Below, one piece after another: positions 27,221 to 36,969 of a stretch of DNA of 64,000 nt. The stretch comes from CAZWKQ01 sp964634005 (GTDB taxonomy: Bacteria > Bacteroidota > Bacteroidia > Bacteroidales > JACABE01). Below the pieces are notes generated by a model, which was not told the DNA's origin, made no database searches, and worked only from the letters and a program-made list of their open reading frames with translations. Within the stretch, counting starts at the first letter, position 1, and each line of letters starts with the position of its first letter. The stretch covers positions 124,001 to 188,000 of the forward strand of contig CAZWKQ010000003.1 of assembly GCA_964634005.1 (NCBI GenBank), read 5' to 3'. The position numbers and the translations under genes were made by a program.

Positions 27221-28159
27221 ATGCTTATTTCAATTATTATTCCTTCGTATAACGAAGAAGTTGTTATAGCCGAAAGTTATCGCAGATTATCTGAGGTTCT
27301 CGAGAAAGTAGATAATTATTCGTATGAACTTATTTTTGTCAATGACGGCAGTGTTGATAAAACGTTTGATATTTTATGCGATATTGCCCAAAAAGACCAC
27401 AAGGTAAAAGTATTGAATTTTTCGCGAAACTTTGGACATCAGGCAGCAGTAACAGCAGGATTAAAGCACTGTAACGGCGATTTGGCCGTCATTATCGATG
27501 CCGATTTACAAGATCCGCCTGAAGTTATACCACAGATGATAGAAGTTTATGAAAAAGAAAATTGTAATGTGGTTTATGGTGTCCGCAATAAACGTGAGGG
27601 AGAAAGTTTCTTTAAACTATTTACTGCAAAAGTTTTCTATCGTTTGCTTAACTCGCTTTCGGATGTAAACTTCCCTGTAGATACGGGTGATTTCCGACTA
27701 ATTGACAGAAATGTTATAAATGCCTTTAACGGATTAAGAGAAAAAAACAAATACATAAGAGGATTGATAAGTTGGCTTGGATACAAACAGTGTCCGGTTT
27801 ATTACAACCGTGAAGCACGTTTTGCAGGTGAAACAAAATATCCGTTTCGAAAAATGCTCAGATTTGCATCTATCGGATTATTCTATTTCTCGAAAAAACC
27901 ATTAAAATTAGCTACTTCTGTGGGATTTTTAAGCATAATTGCAGGGTTAGTCCTTGCTTTCTGGCTTTTTGTTAATTATATTTTCAACATTGGCCATGTA
28001 GTAAGCGGATGGACTTCTACCATTATAATAATTATATTTTTTGGCGGAGTTCAATTGCTGACAATAGGTGTTTTGGGACAATATATCGGAAGTTTGTTTG
28101 ACGAGGTTAAGAACCGCCCCGAGTACATAGTAGCAGAAAAAATAAATTTTAACGATTAA
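27221..28159 (+). CDS. DPM1/GtrB-like polyprenyl-phosphate glycosyltransferase
   Basis: A 312-aa family 2 glycosyltransferase with two C-terminal membrane helices (about residues 232-255 and 267-292), the layout of enzymes that load a sugar onto polyprenyl phosphate (GtrB, ArnC, DPM1). Key motifs are SIIIPSYNE, VNDGSVD, DADLQDPPE and VDTGDFRLIDR. It probably makes the lipid-linked sugar used by the GT-C domain of the next gene. It starts 2 nt after the preceding stop. Confidence 0.9.
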   Translation: MLISIIIPSYNEEVVIAESYRRLSEVLEKVDNYSYELIFVNDGSVDKTFDILCDIAQKDHKVKVLNFSRNFGHQAAVTAGLKHCNGDLAVIIDADLQDPPEVIPQMIEVYEKENCNVVYGVRNKREGESFFKLFTAKVFYRLLNSLSDVNFPVDTGDFRLIDRNVINAFNGLREKNKYIRGLISWLGYKQCPVYYNREARFAGETKYPFRKMLRFASIGLFYFSKKPLKLATSVGFLSIIAGLVLAFWLFVNYIFNIGHVVSGWTSTIIIIIFFGGVQLLTIGVLGQYIGSLFDEVKNRPEYIVAEKINFND

Positions 28160-28169
28160 TAACCATATT

Positions 28170-31028
28170 ATGGGAAAAACAATACAAGTTAAAAACACAA
28201 ACATATTAAAAAAAGACAAAAACTTTAATCCGTCGAAAATTTACAATATCAATTTTTCTCTTATAGTTCCTCTGGTTAATTCTATTGAGGCATTAAACCG
28301 ATGGATAGAAACCATGAGAAAACTCAAACAGGAGAATTATTCAAAAATCGAGTTGGTACTTATAGATTACTCTAATGATAATAAACTTCTAAACAATATT
28401 GAGCAGGAGCAGTTTTATAAAGATCTTTTATCACGAAACAGTGTAAAAGTAATAAAAGAAGAAAACGTACGCTCAAAAAGTAAAGCTATAGAAAAAGGGA
28501 TTGCCAATGCAGCTTTTGAAACAGTGTGCGTTTTCGATTATGAGAACCTGACAGGCACTTTCAACATAAATGATTTTTTCGGCTTAAAAAAAGATATTAG
28601 CGGAAAAATAGGCGTTCCTGTATTTCAAAGTAAGGACAAAAAAGAAGATAAAATCAATCTTTCAGTATTGTTGGGCGAAAAAAACTTGATGGGATATCTG
28701 TTTTCGAATGTTTGTAAAAATTCTTCCGATTATCATTACGCTGTTAAATATCAGCTTAAACAAGCAGATATTGAAATCGAAAAAATACCGATTGCTCAGG
28801 CCAATCCTTTTAGAACTGCAGCAAAACAAAATCTGATACATCGTTCTTATAAAAACTTTTTAAACCGTATAAACTGGTTTTTTATTATTCCTGCAAAAGA
28901 AATAATGACTAAAGTCAACAGGGATAATCTACCCTTGAAGTTAAGAGAGGCTTCGATATATCGTTTACTTTTTGCTTTGGTTGCAATAGTGTCTTTTATT
29001 GCAATGCCAATGATGGCTTACCATACAGGAAATTCTGGAGATGAGGATAATTATCAATATCCACAGGCCGTTAAAATTTTTAATTACTATGCTTCTTTTG
29101 GCAAAGATACTTCATACAAAGAAGTTCAAGGTATGGAAAGTTACGGGATGTCGTTCGATACTTTTACCGTTGCCGTTATCAAACTGTTCAAAATAGATAA
29201 TATTTTTGAAGCACGTCATGCTATGAATGCTATTGTGGGATGGCTGGCGATATTGTTTTGCGGATTGCTGGCATATAGAATAGCAAACTGGAGAGCAGCT
29301 TTAATAACATTTATTTTTATGTTTTTTTCTCCGCAGTTTCTTGGGCAGAGTTTCAATAATCCTAAGGATATTCCTTTTGCAATGGCTTACATATTTACTA
29401 TTTATTATATTGTCAGATTTTTACAGCAATTTCCTAAAATTTCCCATAAAACAACCTTATATGTAGCTCTTGGTATAGCAATGGCAATAAGTGTCCGTAT
29501 TGGAGGATTATTATTGATAGCATATTTGCTGTTATTTTTCGGGATTTACTTTTTATATACTAGTAGTCTTAAGGGTTTATTTTCAACGGATAATATCAAC
29601 AGATTGAAAAAACTGATAATTTACACAATAATAATATCAGTTTTAGGCTACTTTGCAGGGTTGATATTATGGCCATACGCATTGGAAGCCCCAATAAGCA
29701 ACCCGATAAAAGCATTAGGCTTTATGTCGAACTTTACGGCGAGCTTGCGTCAGATTTTCGAAGGTGTTTCAATTTGGAGCGATAAAGTTCCTTGGTATTA
29801 TACCATTAAATATATTTTAATTACTTCTCCTATTGCTGTTATTATAGGTTCGGTTGTTTATATATTTTTTTTAAAAAATAAAGACAAACAGCCTTTATGG
29901 GCATTTATATTGTTGTTTTCGTTTGGTTTTCCGATTTTTTATATAATTTGGAAAAACTCCAATGTTTACGGAGGTTGGCGTCATGCATTGTTTACATATC
30001 CCACTTTGGTTGTTGCTGCAGGATTAGGATTTAATAGTTTGATTGATTTATTTAAAAATAAGTATTTAAAAATAATTGTAGCAGTTATTATGGGTATTTT
30101 AATGATAAATCCGATACTGCATACATTCAGAAACCATCCATACGAATATGTTTATTTCAATGAATTTGCCGGAGGTGTTAAAAAGGCTTACGGTAAATAC
30201 GAAACCGACTATTATTTCCACAGTTTGAAAGAGGCTACCGAATGGGTAAAAAAGAATGCAGTAAGGGATGAAAATACCGGCAAAAAAATCAAGGTCGCAG
30301 CGTGGCTTACTTCTCCTGTTTCTTACTATCTGAGGAAAGATACTGCTAATTTCGAAGTTGTTTTTGTAAGATTTTACGAAAGAGGCAACAATGATTGGGA
30401 TTATGCCATTTTTGTAAATACAGGGATAAATCCGGCACAGCTGCAGAATGGAAGCTTCCCTCCAAAAAATACTGTTTATACGGTAAATGTTGACGGTAAA
30501 CCTATTTGCGCAGTATTAAAACGTACCGACAAATCTGATTATTTAGGTTCTCAGGCATTGGAAAAAGGCGATATTCAAACTGCAATTCCTTTGCTTAAAA
30601 AGGCTGCGGATATTGTACCTACTAATGAAGCTGCTCTGCTTAACCTTGCCGATGCCTACATTAAAATACAACAACTCGACAGTGCCATGATATATATCAA
30701 CCGGATACTTTCTTTCGATCCTGAGCTTGACAATGCACTCAATTTCAAAGCTTACATATATTTGGCTAAAAATGATTTCGACAATTCTCTTGCTACTGCA
30801 AAAAGAATCATTAAAAACAACTATAAATATTATTTTGCTTATTGGTGGGCTGCTAATGCCTACATTAGAAAAAACGACAGTTTTAATGCAATAAAAATGC
30901 TGGAGCAATTGTTGCAACAAAATCAAGCGTTTAAACCTGCATATCAGATGTTGGCTCAGATATATCAACAGCAAGGTGATGAAGCCAAAGCTCAATATTA
31001 TATGAATGTTGCTCAGCAACTGCAATAA
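28170..31028 (+). CDS. Three-part fusion: degenerate GT2-like domain, GT-C membrane glycosyltransferase, TPR tail
   Basis: A 952-aa protein. Residues about 25-205 look like a GT-A/GT2 fold (NFSLIVPLVNS, VLIDYSND, NVRSKSKAIEKG), but the DXD site is replaced by VFDYENL, so it is probably inactive or regulatory. Residues about 265-640 hold about 10 membrane helices with the acidic GDEDNY motif in the first periplasmic loop, typical of PMT/ArnT-type GT-C enzymes. Residues about 790-952 form tetratricopeptide-like repeats. The preceding gene probably supplies its polyprenyl-phosphate sugar donor. The acceptor (protein, lipid or glycan) is unknown. Start ATG at 28170 is 10 nt after the previous stop. 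Confidence 0.8.
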   Translation: MGKTIQVKNTNILKKDKNFNPSKIYNINFSLIVPLVNSIEALNRWIETMRKLKQENYSKIELVLIDYSNDNKLLNNIEQEQFYKDLLSRNSVKVIKEENVRSKSKAIEKGIANAAFETVCVFDYENLTGTFNINDFFGLKKDISGKIGVPVFQSKDKKEDKINLSVLLGEKNLMGYLFSNVCKNSSDYHYAVKYQLKQADIEIEKIPIAQANPFRTAAKQNLIHRSYKNFLNRINWFFIIPAKEIMTKVNRDNLPLKLREASIYRLLFALVAIVSFIAMPMMAYHTGNSGDEDNYQYPQAVKIFNYYASFGKDTSYKEVQGMESYGMSFDTFTVAVIKLFKIDNIFEARHAMNAIVGWLAILFCGLLAYRIANWRAALITFIFMFFSPQFLGQSFNNPKDIPFAMAYIFTIYYIVRFLQQFPKISHKTTLYVALGIAMAISVRIGGLLLIAYLLLFFGIYFLYTSSLKGLFSTDNINRLKKLIIYTIIISVLGYFAGLILWPYALEAPISNPIKALGFMSNFTASLRQIFEGVSIWSDKVPWYYTIKYILITSPIAVIIGSVVYIFFLKNKDKQPLWAFILLFSFGFPIFYIIWKNSNVYGGWRHALFTYPTLVVAAGLGFNSLIDLFKNKYLKIIVAVIMGILMINPILHTFRNHPYEYVYFNEFAGGVKKAYGKYETDYYFHSLKEATEWVKKNAVRDENTGKKIKVAAWLTSPVSYYLRKDTANFEVVFVRFYERGNNDWDYAIFVNTGINPAQLQNGSFPPKNTVYTVNVDGKPICAVLKRTDKSDYLGSQALEKGDIQTAIPLLKKAADIVPTNEAALLNLADAYIKIQQLDSAMIYINRILSFDPELDNALNFKAYIYLAKNDFDNSLATAKRIIKNNYKYYFAYWWAANAYIRKNDSFNAIKMLEQLLQQNQAFKPAYQMLAQIYQQQGDEAKAQYYMNVAQQLQ

Positions 31029-31043
31029 TCATTTTTTTGTTGT

Positions 31044-31078
31044 TTTGAGTATTTTATGATTATTTTATTATAACTTTG
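31044..31078 (+). promoter_or_regulatory. Promoter of the 206-aa membrane protein gene
   Basis: TTTG (31044-31047), 23 nt, TAACTTTG (31071-31078). The -7 box is exact; the -33 spacing is at the long end. It suggests that the following gene is transcribed separately from the glycosyltransferase operon. Confidence 0.5.
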
Positions 31079-31123
31079 ATATTGAAATAAATTAGTGGGT
31101 AATTAACCTAAATATTACAATTT

Positions 31124-31744
31124 ATGGATAAAAGAAAATTTTTACTCTGGATTTTATTTTTCGGAACATTAGTAGGGTTTAACGAAGTTTTTACAGGCAT
31201 TATTAATATGCCTTACCGTTCGGTTGTCATTAATTCGATTACGATTATTCTTTTGTTTATTGCAAGGCTTAAATATAACAAGCCATTTTCGTCTTTGCTT
31301 GTTATTGGTATTGCTATATTGTATAAAATAAATAATGCGGGTTTTTATACATGTAATACAAATACTTTGCTTTGCGGTCCTACTGCATTGATGCTGCTGG
31401 GTATTAGTTTCGAATTGTTTTCGTTCTTATTCATGAAGAATAACAGAATGAACTACAGCAATTCAGCACTTACAATAGTATTTACATCTTTGCTTGCATT
31501 TGGGCTTTTCGGAATATTGAATGCTTTTATTCTTAATGTTTGGAAGATTGCAAGATTTACCGAATATGTTACTATAAAAGCATTATTAACAGGTGTAGCT
31601 TCGTCAGCTGTTTCTTTGTTGATATTTTATGCAAGTAATTCAATTAAAATAAAAAATATTCAATTTGGAAATACATCCGTATTTGCAATGTTAAGCTTTA
31701 TTGTTGCGTTTTTTTGGGTATTAGGGACGCTTGTTAGTTTTTAA
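31124..31744 (+). CDS. Six-helix membrane protein of unknown function
   Basis: A 206-aa very hydrophobic protein with about six membrane helices and little soluble sequence. A short loop near residues 83-92 contains two cysteines (YTCNTNTLLC), which could form a disulfide if periplasmic. No motif that I recognise. It is monocistronic, with a promoter of its own. Confidence 0.7.
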   Translation: MDKRKFLLWILFFGTLVGFNEVFTGIINMPYRSVVINSITIILLFIARLKYNKPFSSLLVIGIAILYKINNAGFYTCNTNTLLCGPTALMLLGISFELFSFLFMKNNRMNYSNSALTIVFTSLLAFGLFGILNAFILNVWKIARFTEYVTIKALLTGVASSAVSLLIFYASNSIKIKNIQFGNTSVFAMLSFIVAFFWVLGTLVSF

Positions 31745-31814
31745 AAAGTTTTAAACCGATTTTGTAATTATTATTTTTATTTCAAATTTAAGCTCTGATT
31801 TATTATGATAAAAA

Positions 31815-31838
31815 AAGGCTGTCTTATCGGACAGCCTT
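31815..31838 (-). terminator. Rho-independent terminator of the MFS gene
   Basis: AAGGCTGTC (31815-31823), loop TTATCG, GACAGCCTT (31830-31838). On the minus strand it is followed by a run of T, so it mainly ends the MFS gene, though it may also stop plus-strand readthrough. Confidence 0.8.
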
Positions 31839-31866
31839 CTTAATTGATAGATAATTGTAATTGATA

Positions 31867-33267
31867 TTATTTCTTTTTGTTAGGAATATCGAGACCGTAT
31901 CCTTTTCTTTTGTCAACAACTCTTAAAACAATGCTGAGGATAATAGCCAAAACGCCAAAACCGGCAAAAATAAGTTCGGGAACGGTATAGTTATATTTTG
32001 CTGTAGTATCGCCGGCTGCAATCAATTCGGAAACTCCGGGGTTTGCTGCAGATAAAGCCCAACCGATTAATATTGGTACAGCTAGCAATCCTATGTTTTG
32101 TATCCAGAAAATTGCTCCGTAAGCCGAGCCTAAATAGCGGTCTTCAACTATTTTGGGTAATGAAGGCCACATTGAAGCTGGAACAAGTGAAAAAGCCGTT
32201 CCGAGTATTACTATTGTTCCAATGGCAATGGGAATATTGAATACATCGGTAGGAACAAGTGCAAAAATTAAGTGCGAAATGGTCATTAATATTGCTCCGT
32301 AAAGCATAAGCTTAGCTCCGTTTCCTTTCACATCGAGATAGTAGCCGATAAATGGTGTTAAAATCATCGCACCTATTGGGAAGTAAGAGAAATATGCAGC
32401 TGCTGTTTTGATATCTAAGTTGAGTTTAGTGGCAAGCATATCGGTAGCGAATTTCTGGAACGGGAAAATAGCAGAATAGAATAGTACGCAAAGTCCGGCA
32501 ATAGCAAGGAAACCAGGGTTTGAGAATATTTTACCAATATCGCTTATTCTGAATTCGTCTTCGGGTGATACTTCAATACTTTCACCTGTTTGCTTTTCGA
32601 GTTTCTTATCCATAAAAGTATAAATAAAGAAAGTCATAAAGCCTATGCACAAGAATACCATTCCCCAGAATACTGAATTAGCAGGGCCACCATGTTCGGC
32701 AAATATAGGAGTAAGACGGAACACTGCAAATACACCTAGACGAGCTACCGCCATTTCTAACCCCATTGCTAATGCCATTTCTTTGCCTCTGAACCATTTT
32801 ACGATAGTTTTTGATACTGTAATTCCTGCCATTTCGACACCAACCCCGAATATGGCAAAACCTACGAAAGCAAGTTTTGCAGAGGCCGGAATCCAAGTAG
32901 TGAATGAATTTAGCCAATTTGCAAAGCCCGATGCTGCGAATGTATCGGTAAGAGCGTAAAATTTAAGGAATGCTCCTGCAACCATAGTTAAGCCGGCTGT
33001 AATAAGTGTAAATCGTATCCCCATTTTATCGAGAATAATTCCTGATAAAATAAGGAAAAAGGCAAACACATTAAGGAAAAACTCCGAACCACCAAGCATT
33101 CCGAAAACCTCGGGTGTCCATTTAAATTGTGTTTCCATCATAGTTTGCAATGGTGCTACTACATCTACAAAAAAGTACGCAAAAAACATTGTCAATGAAA
33201 TCAATGCAAGAGCAAACCAACGGGCTGTCTTCGAATCGCGTAATGATGTCCTTATCTTTTCTGTCAT
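31867..33267 (-). CDS. Major facilitator superfamily transporter
   Basis: A 466-aa protein with about 12 membrane helices and a central cytoplasmic loop (about residues 212-245). The MFS loop motif is seen in modified form as GIILDKMGIRFT after helix 2. The second half has an equivalent segment (GYYLDVKGNGAKLM). Substrate cannot be read from sequence; the general look is of the nitrate/organic-anion and MFSD1-like group, but this is weak. Monocistronic, with a promoter upstream and a terminator downstream. Confidence 0.85.
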   Translation of the reverse strand: MTEKIRTSLRDSKTARWFALALISLTMFFAYFFVDVVAPLQTMMETQFKWTPEVFGMLGGSEFFLNVFAFFLILSGIILDKMGIRFTLITAGLTMVAGAFLKFYALTDTFAASGFANWLNSFTTWIPASAKLAFVGFAIFGVGVEMAGITVSKTIVKWFRGKEMALAMGLEMAVARLGVFAVFRLTPIFAEHGGPANSVFWGMVFLCIGFMTFFIYTFMDKKLEKQTGESIEVSPEDEFRISDIGKIFSNPGFLAIAGLCVLFYSAIFPFQKFATDMLATKLNLDIKTAAAYFSYFPIGAMILTPFIGYYLDVKGNGAKLMLYGAILMTISHLIFALVPTDVFNIPIAIGTIVILGTAFSLVPASMWPSLPKIVEDRYLGSAYGAIFWIQNIGLLAVPILIGWALSAANPGVSELIAAGDTTAKYNYTVPELIFAGFGVLAIILSIVLRVVDKRKGYGLDIPNKKK

Positions 33268-33305
33268 TGTCTTATTTATTTAATTGATAAATTTTTTTAA
33301 ACAGG

Positions 33306-33313
33306 CAAAGCTA
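33306..33313 (-). promoter_or_regulatory. -7 promoter element of the MFS gene
   Basis: Minus-strand TAGCTTTG (33313 to 33306), an exact match. The predicted transcript starts near 33302, about 35 nt before the start codon. Confidence 0.5.
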
Positions 33314-33380
33314 AAACATTTTTCCGAAATGAGTTTTTTATAAGTGTATTTTTTGGTGTAATTTTATCAAAAAAAATATT

Positions 33381-33824
33381 ATGATTACTTTCGACGATGA
33401 TTACTTTATGCGTGAAGCTTTGAAAGAAGCTAAGACTGCTCTTGCCGAAGGTGAAGTGCCTATAGGTGCTTTGATTGTTTTTAACAACAGAATTATTTCA
33501 AAGGCTCACAATATGACCGAACGTCTTAATGATGCTACTGCTCATGCCGAAATGTTGGCTATTACCGCTGCTCAGAATTATACTGGCAGTAAGTACCTGA
33601 GAGATTGTACGCTTTATGTAACTATCGAGCCTTGTGCAATGTGTGCTTCTGCTGCCTATTGGTCGCAAATTTCTCGGATAGTTTTCGGAGCTTCAGACCC
33701 TAAAAAGGGATTTAGTTTATTTAATCCTTCTTTGATTCATCCTAAAACTTCCGTGGTTCCGGGTATATTGGAAAATGAATGCTCCGAAATTTTGGTTGAC
33801 TTTTTTAAAAGAAAAAGATTTTAG
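33381..33824 (+). CDS. tadA: tRNA adenosine(34) deaminase TadA
   Basis: A 147-aa zinc deaminase that converts A34 to inosine in tRNA-Arg(ACG). The zinc and catalytic residues are His55 and Glu57 (AHAEM) and Cys85/Cys88 (PCAMC). Length is typical of bacterial TadA. Related nucleoside deaminases (for example guanine deaminase) are similar, but the EGEVPIGALIV and ERLNDATAHAEM patterns favour TadA. Monocistronic. Confidence 0.9.
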   Translation: MITFDDDYFMREALKEAKTALAEGEVPIGALIVFNNRIISKAHNMTERLNDATAHAEMLAITAAQNYTGSKYLRDCTLYVTIEPCAMCASAAYWSQISRIVFGASDPKKGFSLFNPSLIHPKTSVVPGILENECSEILVDFFKRKRF

Positions 33825-34299
33825 TCATTATTTTATCGAGTATTTTTATCGCTTTTACCCTCCACACATTTAAAATCTAGGTTTATTATTTTAGTTGAGG
33901 GTTTTATATAATTCTTTATTTCAATTCATAGATTAGTTTAAAAATGACATAAATTTAATAGTATGTCCGTTACATAGCATTTAAATAAATCACAATTAGG
34001 TAAATACATAATAATATAGATTTGTTAGTAACGTTTCGGGCAAAAATTACTGATAACAGATTGTAATAATGTATGATACAATATCTGAAATGTCATGCAA
34101 TATGATTGTTAAGCACTTTTTGTAAAGTATCTTTATTAAGGAGAAAGAAACAAATTAACGAAATCTGATTCTTAAAAAAGAATATTAATTATCTGTTTAA
34201 TTTTTAAAACATGTTTTATGATAAATGTTTTTTTAAACAGCTATTAAGCAATAATTTTTATTAGCTTTGTAGGGAAATCATAAAATAATAATACAAACA
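33825..34299. other. 475-nt intergenic region before the subtilase gene
   Basis: Very A+T-rich with no supported gene. It contains a perfect 12-nt palindrome AAAACATGTTTT (about 34206-34217) and, at its end, the subtilase promoter. I see no tRNA, hairpin with T-run, or repeat of note. It is one of the longest non-coding stretches of the window. Confidence 0.6.
34262..34269 (+). promoter_or_regulatory. -7 promoter element of the subtilase gene
   Basis: TAGCTTTG, an exact match. The predicted transcription start near 34273 gives a leader of about 27 nt. Confidence 0.55.
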
Positions 34300-36894
34300 A
34301 TGATAAGAACCCGATACTTTTTGTTTTGTGTTGCATTACTTATATCAGCAACATCGTTTTCTCAGGAATATAAGCTTACACATGCTTTAAAAGAATTACT
34401 CGGTAATGATAATTTAATAAAGGTAAACATATATCTTAGCAACAAGGCTGATATTGATTCACTACGTTACACTATGGATAAGGACAATGTCCCCGTAAAA
34501 TATCGTCCCGAAATAGTAAGGCAATTTCTGAATGACCATTCGCTGAAGACACAACAGAATGTTTTGAAGATAATAAAAGAAAAAAGTGCTGAAACAGAAT
34601 ACGAGCAGTTTTGGATAGCAAATATGATATCAGTAAAAGCCGATAAGGACATGATAGCTGAGCTTTCGAAAAGCGAGAATGTAGAGTTTATAGATGTAGA
34701 TAATTCGTTGGTAGTTTCGCCTGTGGAGCCTAAAGTCGAAACCCCACTATCGGGTAAGAGCGTTAATGGACGCGAACCCGGGCTTGGAGCAATAAATGCA
34801 CCTGCAATGTGGGCAATGGGATATACTGGCAAGGGGCGAATTGCTTGCAGTATCGACACCGGAGTATGGCCGAATCATCCGGCATTGAGAAATAATTTCA
34901 TAGGCAATCATTATCCTTTAAAGCAGGCATGGTACGGATATCATTCCGACGAACCTGTGGATAAAACAGGAACACATGGCACTCATGTTACAGGTACAAT
35001 ATTAGGGCTTGAAAGAGCTACCAACGATACCATAGGAGTTGCTTTTGATGCCTATTACATAGCAACCGACCCCGTAGCAACGAGTCTTTCCGAAGCAAAA
35101 CCGCTTACAGACTTTTTATACGCCTTTCAGTGGGTATTCAATCCCGATGGCGATTCAACCACAACCGACGATGTTCCCGATGTTCTTAATAATTCATGGG
35201 GATACAGTGTCCCTACCGATACTCTGCTTTGCGGAGGTTTTGTTGCTCAGGTATTTTCGGCTCTCGAAGTAGCGGGCATAGCTTGTGTTTTTTCGGCAGG
35301 CAACAGCGGACCGCTGGAACAAACCATTTCATCGCCGCATCATGTTACTTTGAACGAAGTAAACTCTTTTACTGTCGGAAGTATTAATGCGAATAATTCA
35401 AACTACATTATAAGCAGTTTTTCGAGCAGGGGGCCTACAATATGCAATGTCGATTCGGCTCTTAAAATTAAACCCGAAGTTGTAGCACCAGGCGAATATG
35501 TCAGATCGGCTAATGGTCAAAGCGGTTACGATTATAAATCAGGCACATCAATGGCTTCGCCACATGTAAGCGGCGCTGTTTTGCTTTTAAAAGAAGCATT
35601 CCCTTTTCTTAACGGTTTTGAAATACTGAAAGCCCTTTACAAAAGTGCAACCGACCTCGGAATTCCCGGTGAAGACAATACTTACGGAAACGGACTTATT
35701 GACGTTTATGCCGCTTTCAACTATCTTTGTCAGTTCTACACGCCTGTACCGCCCGTTTCACAAAATTATGACGCTGCAGTTGCAGATATTATTTATCCCG
35801 ACAAAAATTATTATTGCTCTAATACATTTTATCCTAAGGTTGTGATACAAAACCATGGCGACTCTGCTCTGAATAGTGCAACTATAAGCTACCGCCTAAA
35901 CAATGAACAATGGCAAACTTATTCATGGAGCGGTAACCTTTCGAAATATCAAACCGATACTGTTTCCTTAGCCCAAATAACAGCTATGGCAGCTAATGAT
36001 TATGAACTTCAGGTTAAGATACAAAATAACGTTAATGTAACTGAATACAACCGGTTTAACAATAGTTTGGTTAAACGTTTCAATATAAGAAGCATATCAT
36101 CGTTGCCGTTTTTTGAAGATTTCGAAAATAACAGCCTAAAGCAGTCAGGATTACATGTTATAAATCCCGATAAAAGTATTACTTGGGGCATTTCCGAAAC
36201 TGCCGGAATACAAGGAAGCGATTATTCATTGTCAATTAAACTCAGCGATTATTTGCCAATAGCAAATCAAAAAGACGAACTTTTACTGCCAATTTTAAAT
36301 ATTCCCGACTCTAATTCAATAACGCTCAAATACAAATGGGCATACCGCTATGCAGGACTTGCAGACACACTTAAAATTGCGGCTTCCGAAGATTGCGGAT
36401 TATCATTCCCCTACATTTTGGCTAAAAAAGCAGGTCAGGAAATGAATACAACCAATGCCATGACTTCTTTCGTGCCATCGCAGCCCGAAGACTGGAAAGA
36501 TGAAACAATTGATATTTCACAAATAAAAAACAAAAGTGTATTGATTAAATTCGAAACTTCCAACAGGCACGGAAGCAATCTGTACATCGATAACATACAT
36601 ATTTATGCCGGTAATGACGTGATGGTTCCGGAATATAGCAAAAATATTCAACTAAAAATTTATCCTAATCCTTTCAGCAGCGAAATTCAATGCGTTTTCG
36701 ACAAGGCAATAAAAGGAGACTTACAAATAGAAATCTACGATATAGCAGGGCATTTGGTCGATTACCGGATAATTCAATCAACCGATAGAAACAAGATTAC
36801 AGTTGACCTAAGCAGTTTAAAACAAGGATTCTATTTAATTAAACTAATAAATTCGGGAAACGCTTTTTACTCTAAGTTATTAAAATCGAAATAA
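34300..36894 (+). CDS. Secreted S8 (subtilisin-like) serine protease with T9SS sorting domain
   Basis: An 864-aa secreted protease. A signal peptide (residues 1-22, ending TSFSQ) is followed by an I9-like propeptide region (about 25-130) and the S8 catalytic domain with Asp186 (SIDTG), His226 (GTHGTHVTG) and Ser417 (GTSMASPHVSG), plus the oxyanion-hole SAGNSG region. Beta-sandwich accessory regions follow. The last ~75 residues (IYPNPFSSE, GFYLIKLINSG) are a type A T9SS C-terminal sorting domain, so export is expected through PorV and the T9SS. An alpha-2-macroglobulin gene starts 75 nt downstream. Confidence 0.93.
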   Translation: MIRTRYFLFCVALLISATSFSQEYKLTHALKELLGNDNLIKVNIYLSNKADIDSLRYTMDKDNVPVKYRPEIVRQFLNDHSLKTQQNVLKIIKEKSAETEYEQFWIANMISVKADKDMIAELSKSENVEFIDVDNSLVVSPVEPKVETPLSGKSVNGREPGLGAINAPAMWAMGYTGKGRIACSIDTGVWPNHPALRNNFIGNHYPLKQAWYGYHSDEPVDKTGTHGTHVTGTILGLERATNDTIGVAFDAYYIATDPVATSLSEAKPLTDFLYAFQWVFNPDGDSTTTDDVPDVLNNSWGYSVPTDTLLCGGFVAQVFSALEVAGIACVFSAGNSGPLEQTISSPHHVTLNEVNSFTVGSINANNSNYIISSFSSRGPTICNVDSALKIKPEVVAPGEYVRSANGQSGYDYKSGTSMASPHVSGAVLLLKEAFPFLNGFEILKALYKSATDLGIPGEDNTYGNGLIDVYAAFNYLCQFYTPVPPVSQNYDAAVADIIYPDKNYYCSNTFYPKVVIQNHGDSALNSATISYRLNNEQWQTYSWSGNLSKYQTDTVSLAQITAMAANDYELQVKIQNNVNVTEYNRFNNSLVKRFNIRSISSLPFFEDFENNSLKQSGLHVINPDKSITWGISETAGIQGSDYSLSIKLSDYLPIANQKDELLLPILNIPDSNSITLKYKWAYRYAGLADTLKIAASEDCGLSFPYILAKKAGQEMNTTNAMTSFVPSQPEDWKDETIDISQIKNKSVLIKFETSNRHGSNLYIDNIHIYAGNDVMVPEYSKNIQLKIYPNPFSSEIQCVFDKAIKGDLQIEIYDIAGHLVDYRIIQSTDRNKITVDLSSLKQGFYLIKLINSGNAFYSKLLKSK

Positions 36895-36969
36895 GAGCGT
36901 GAATAATTATATTTTTAATTTGGAACAATATTTGCATAAACACTCTATTATTTATTTAACACTATAATT

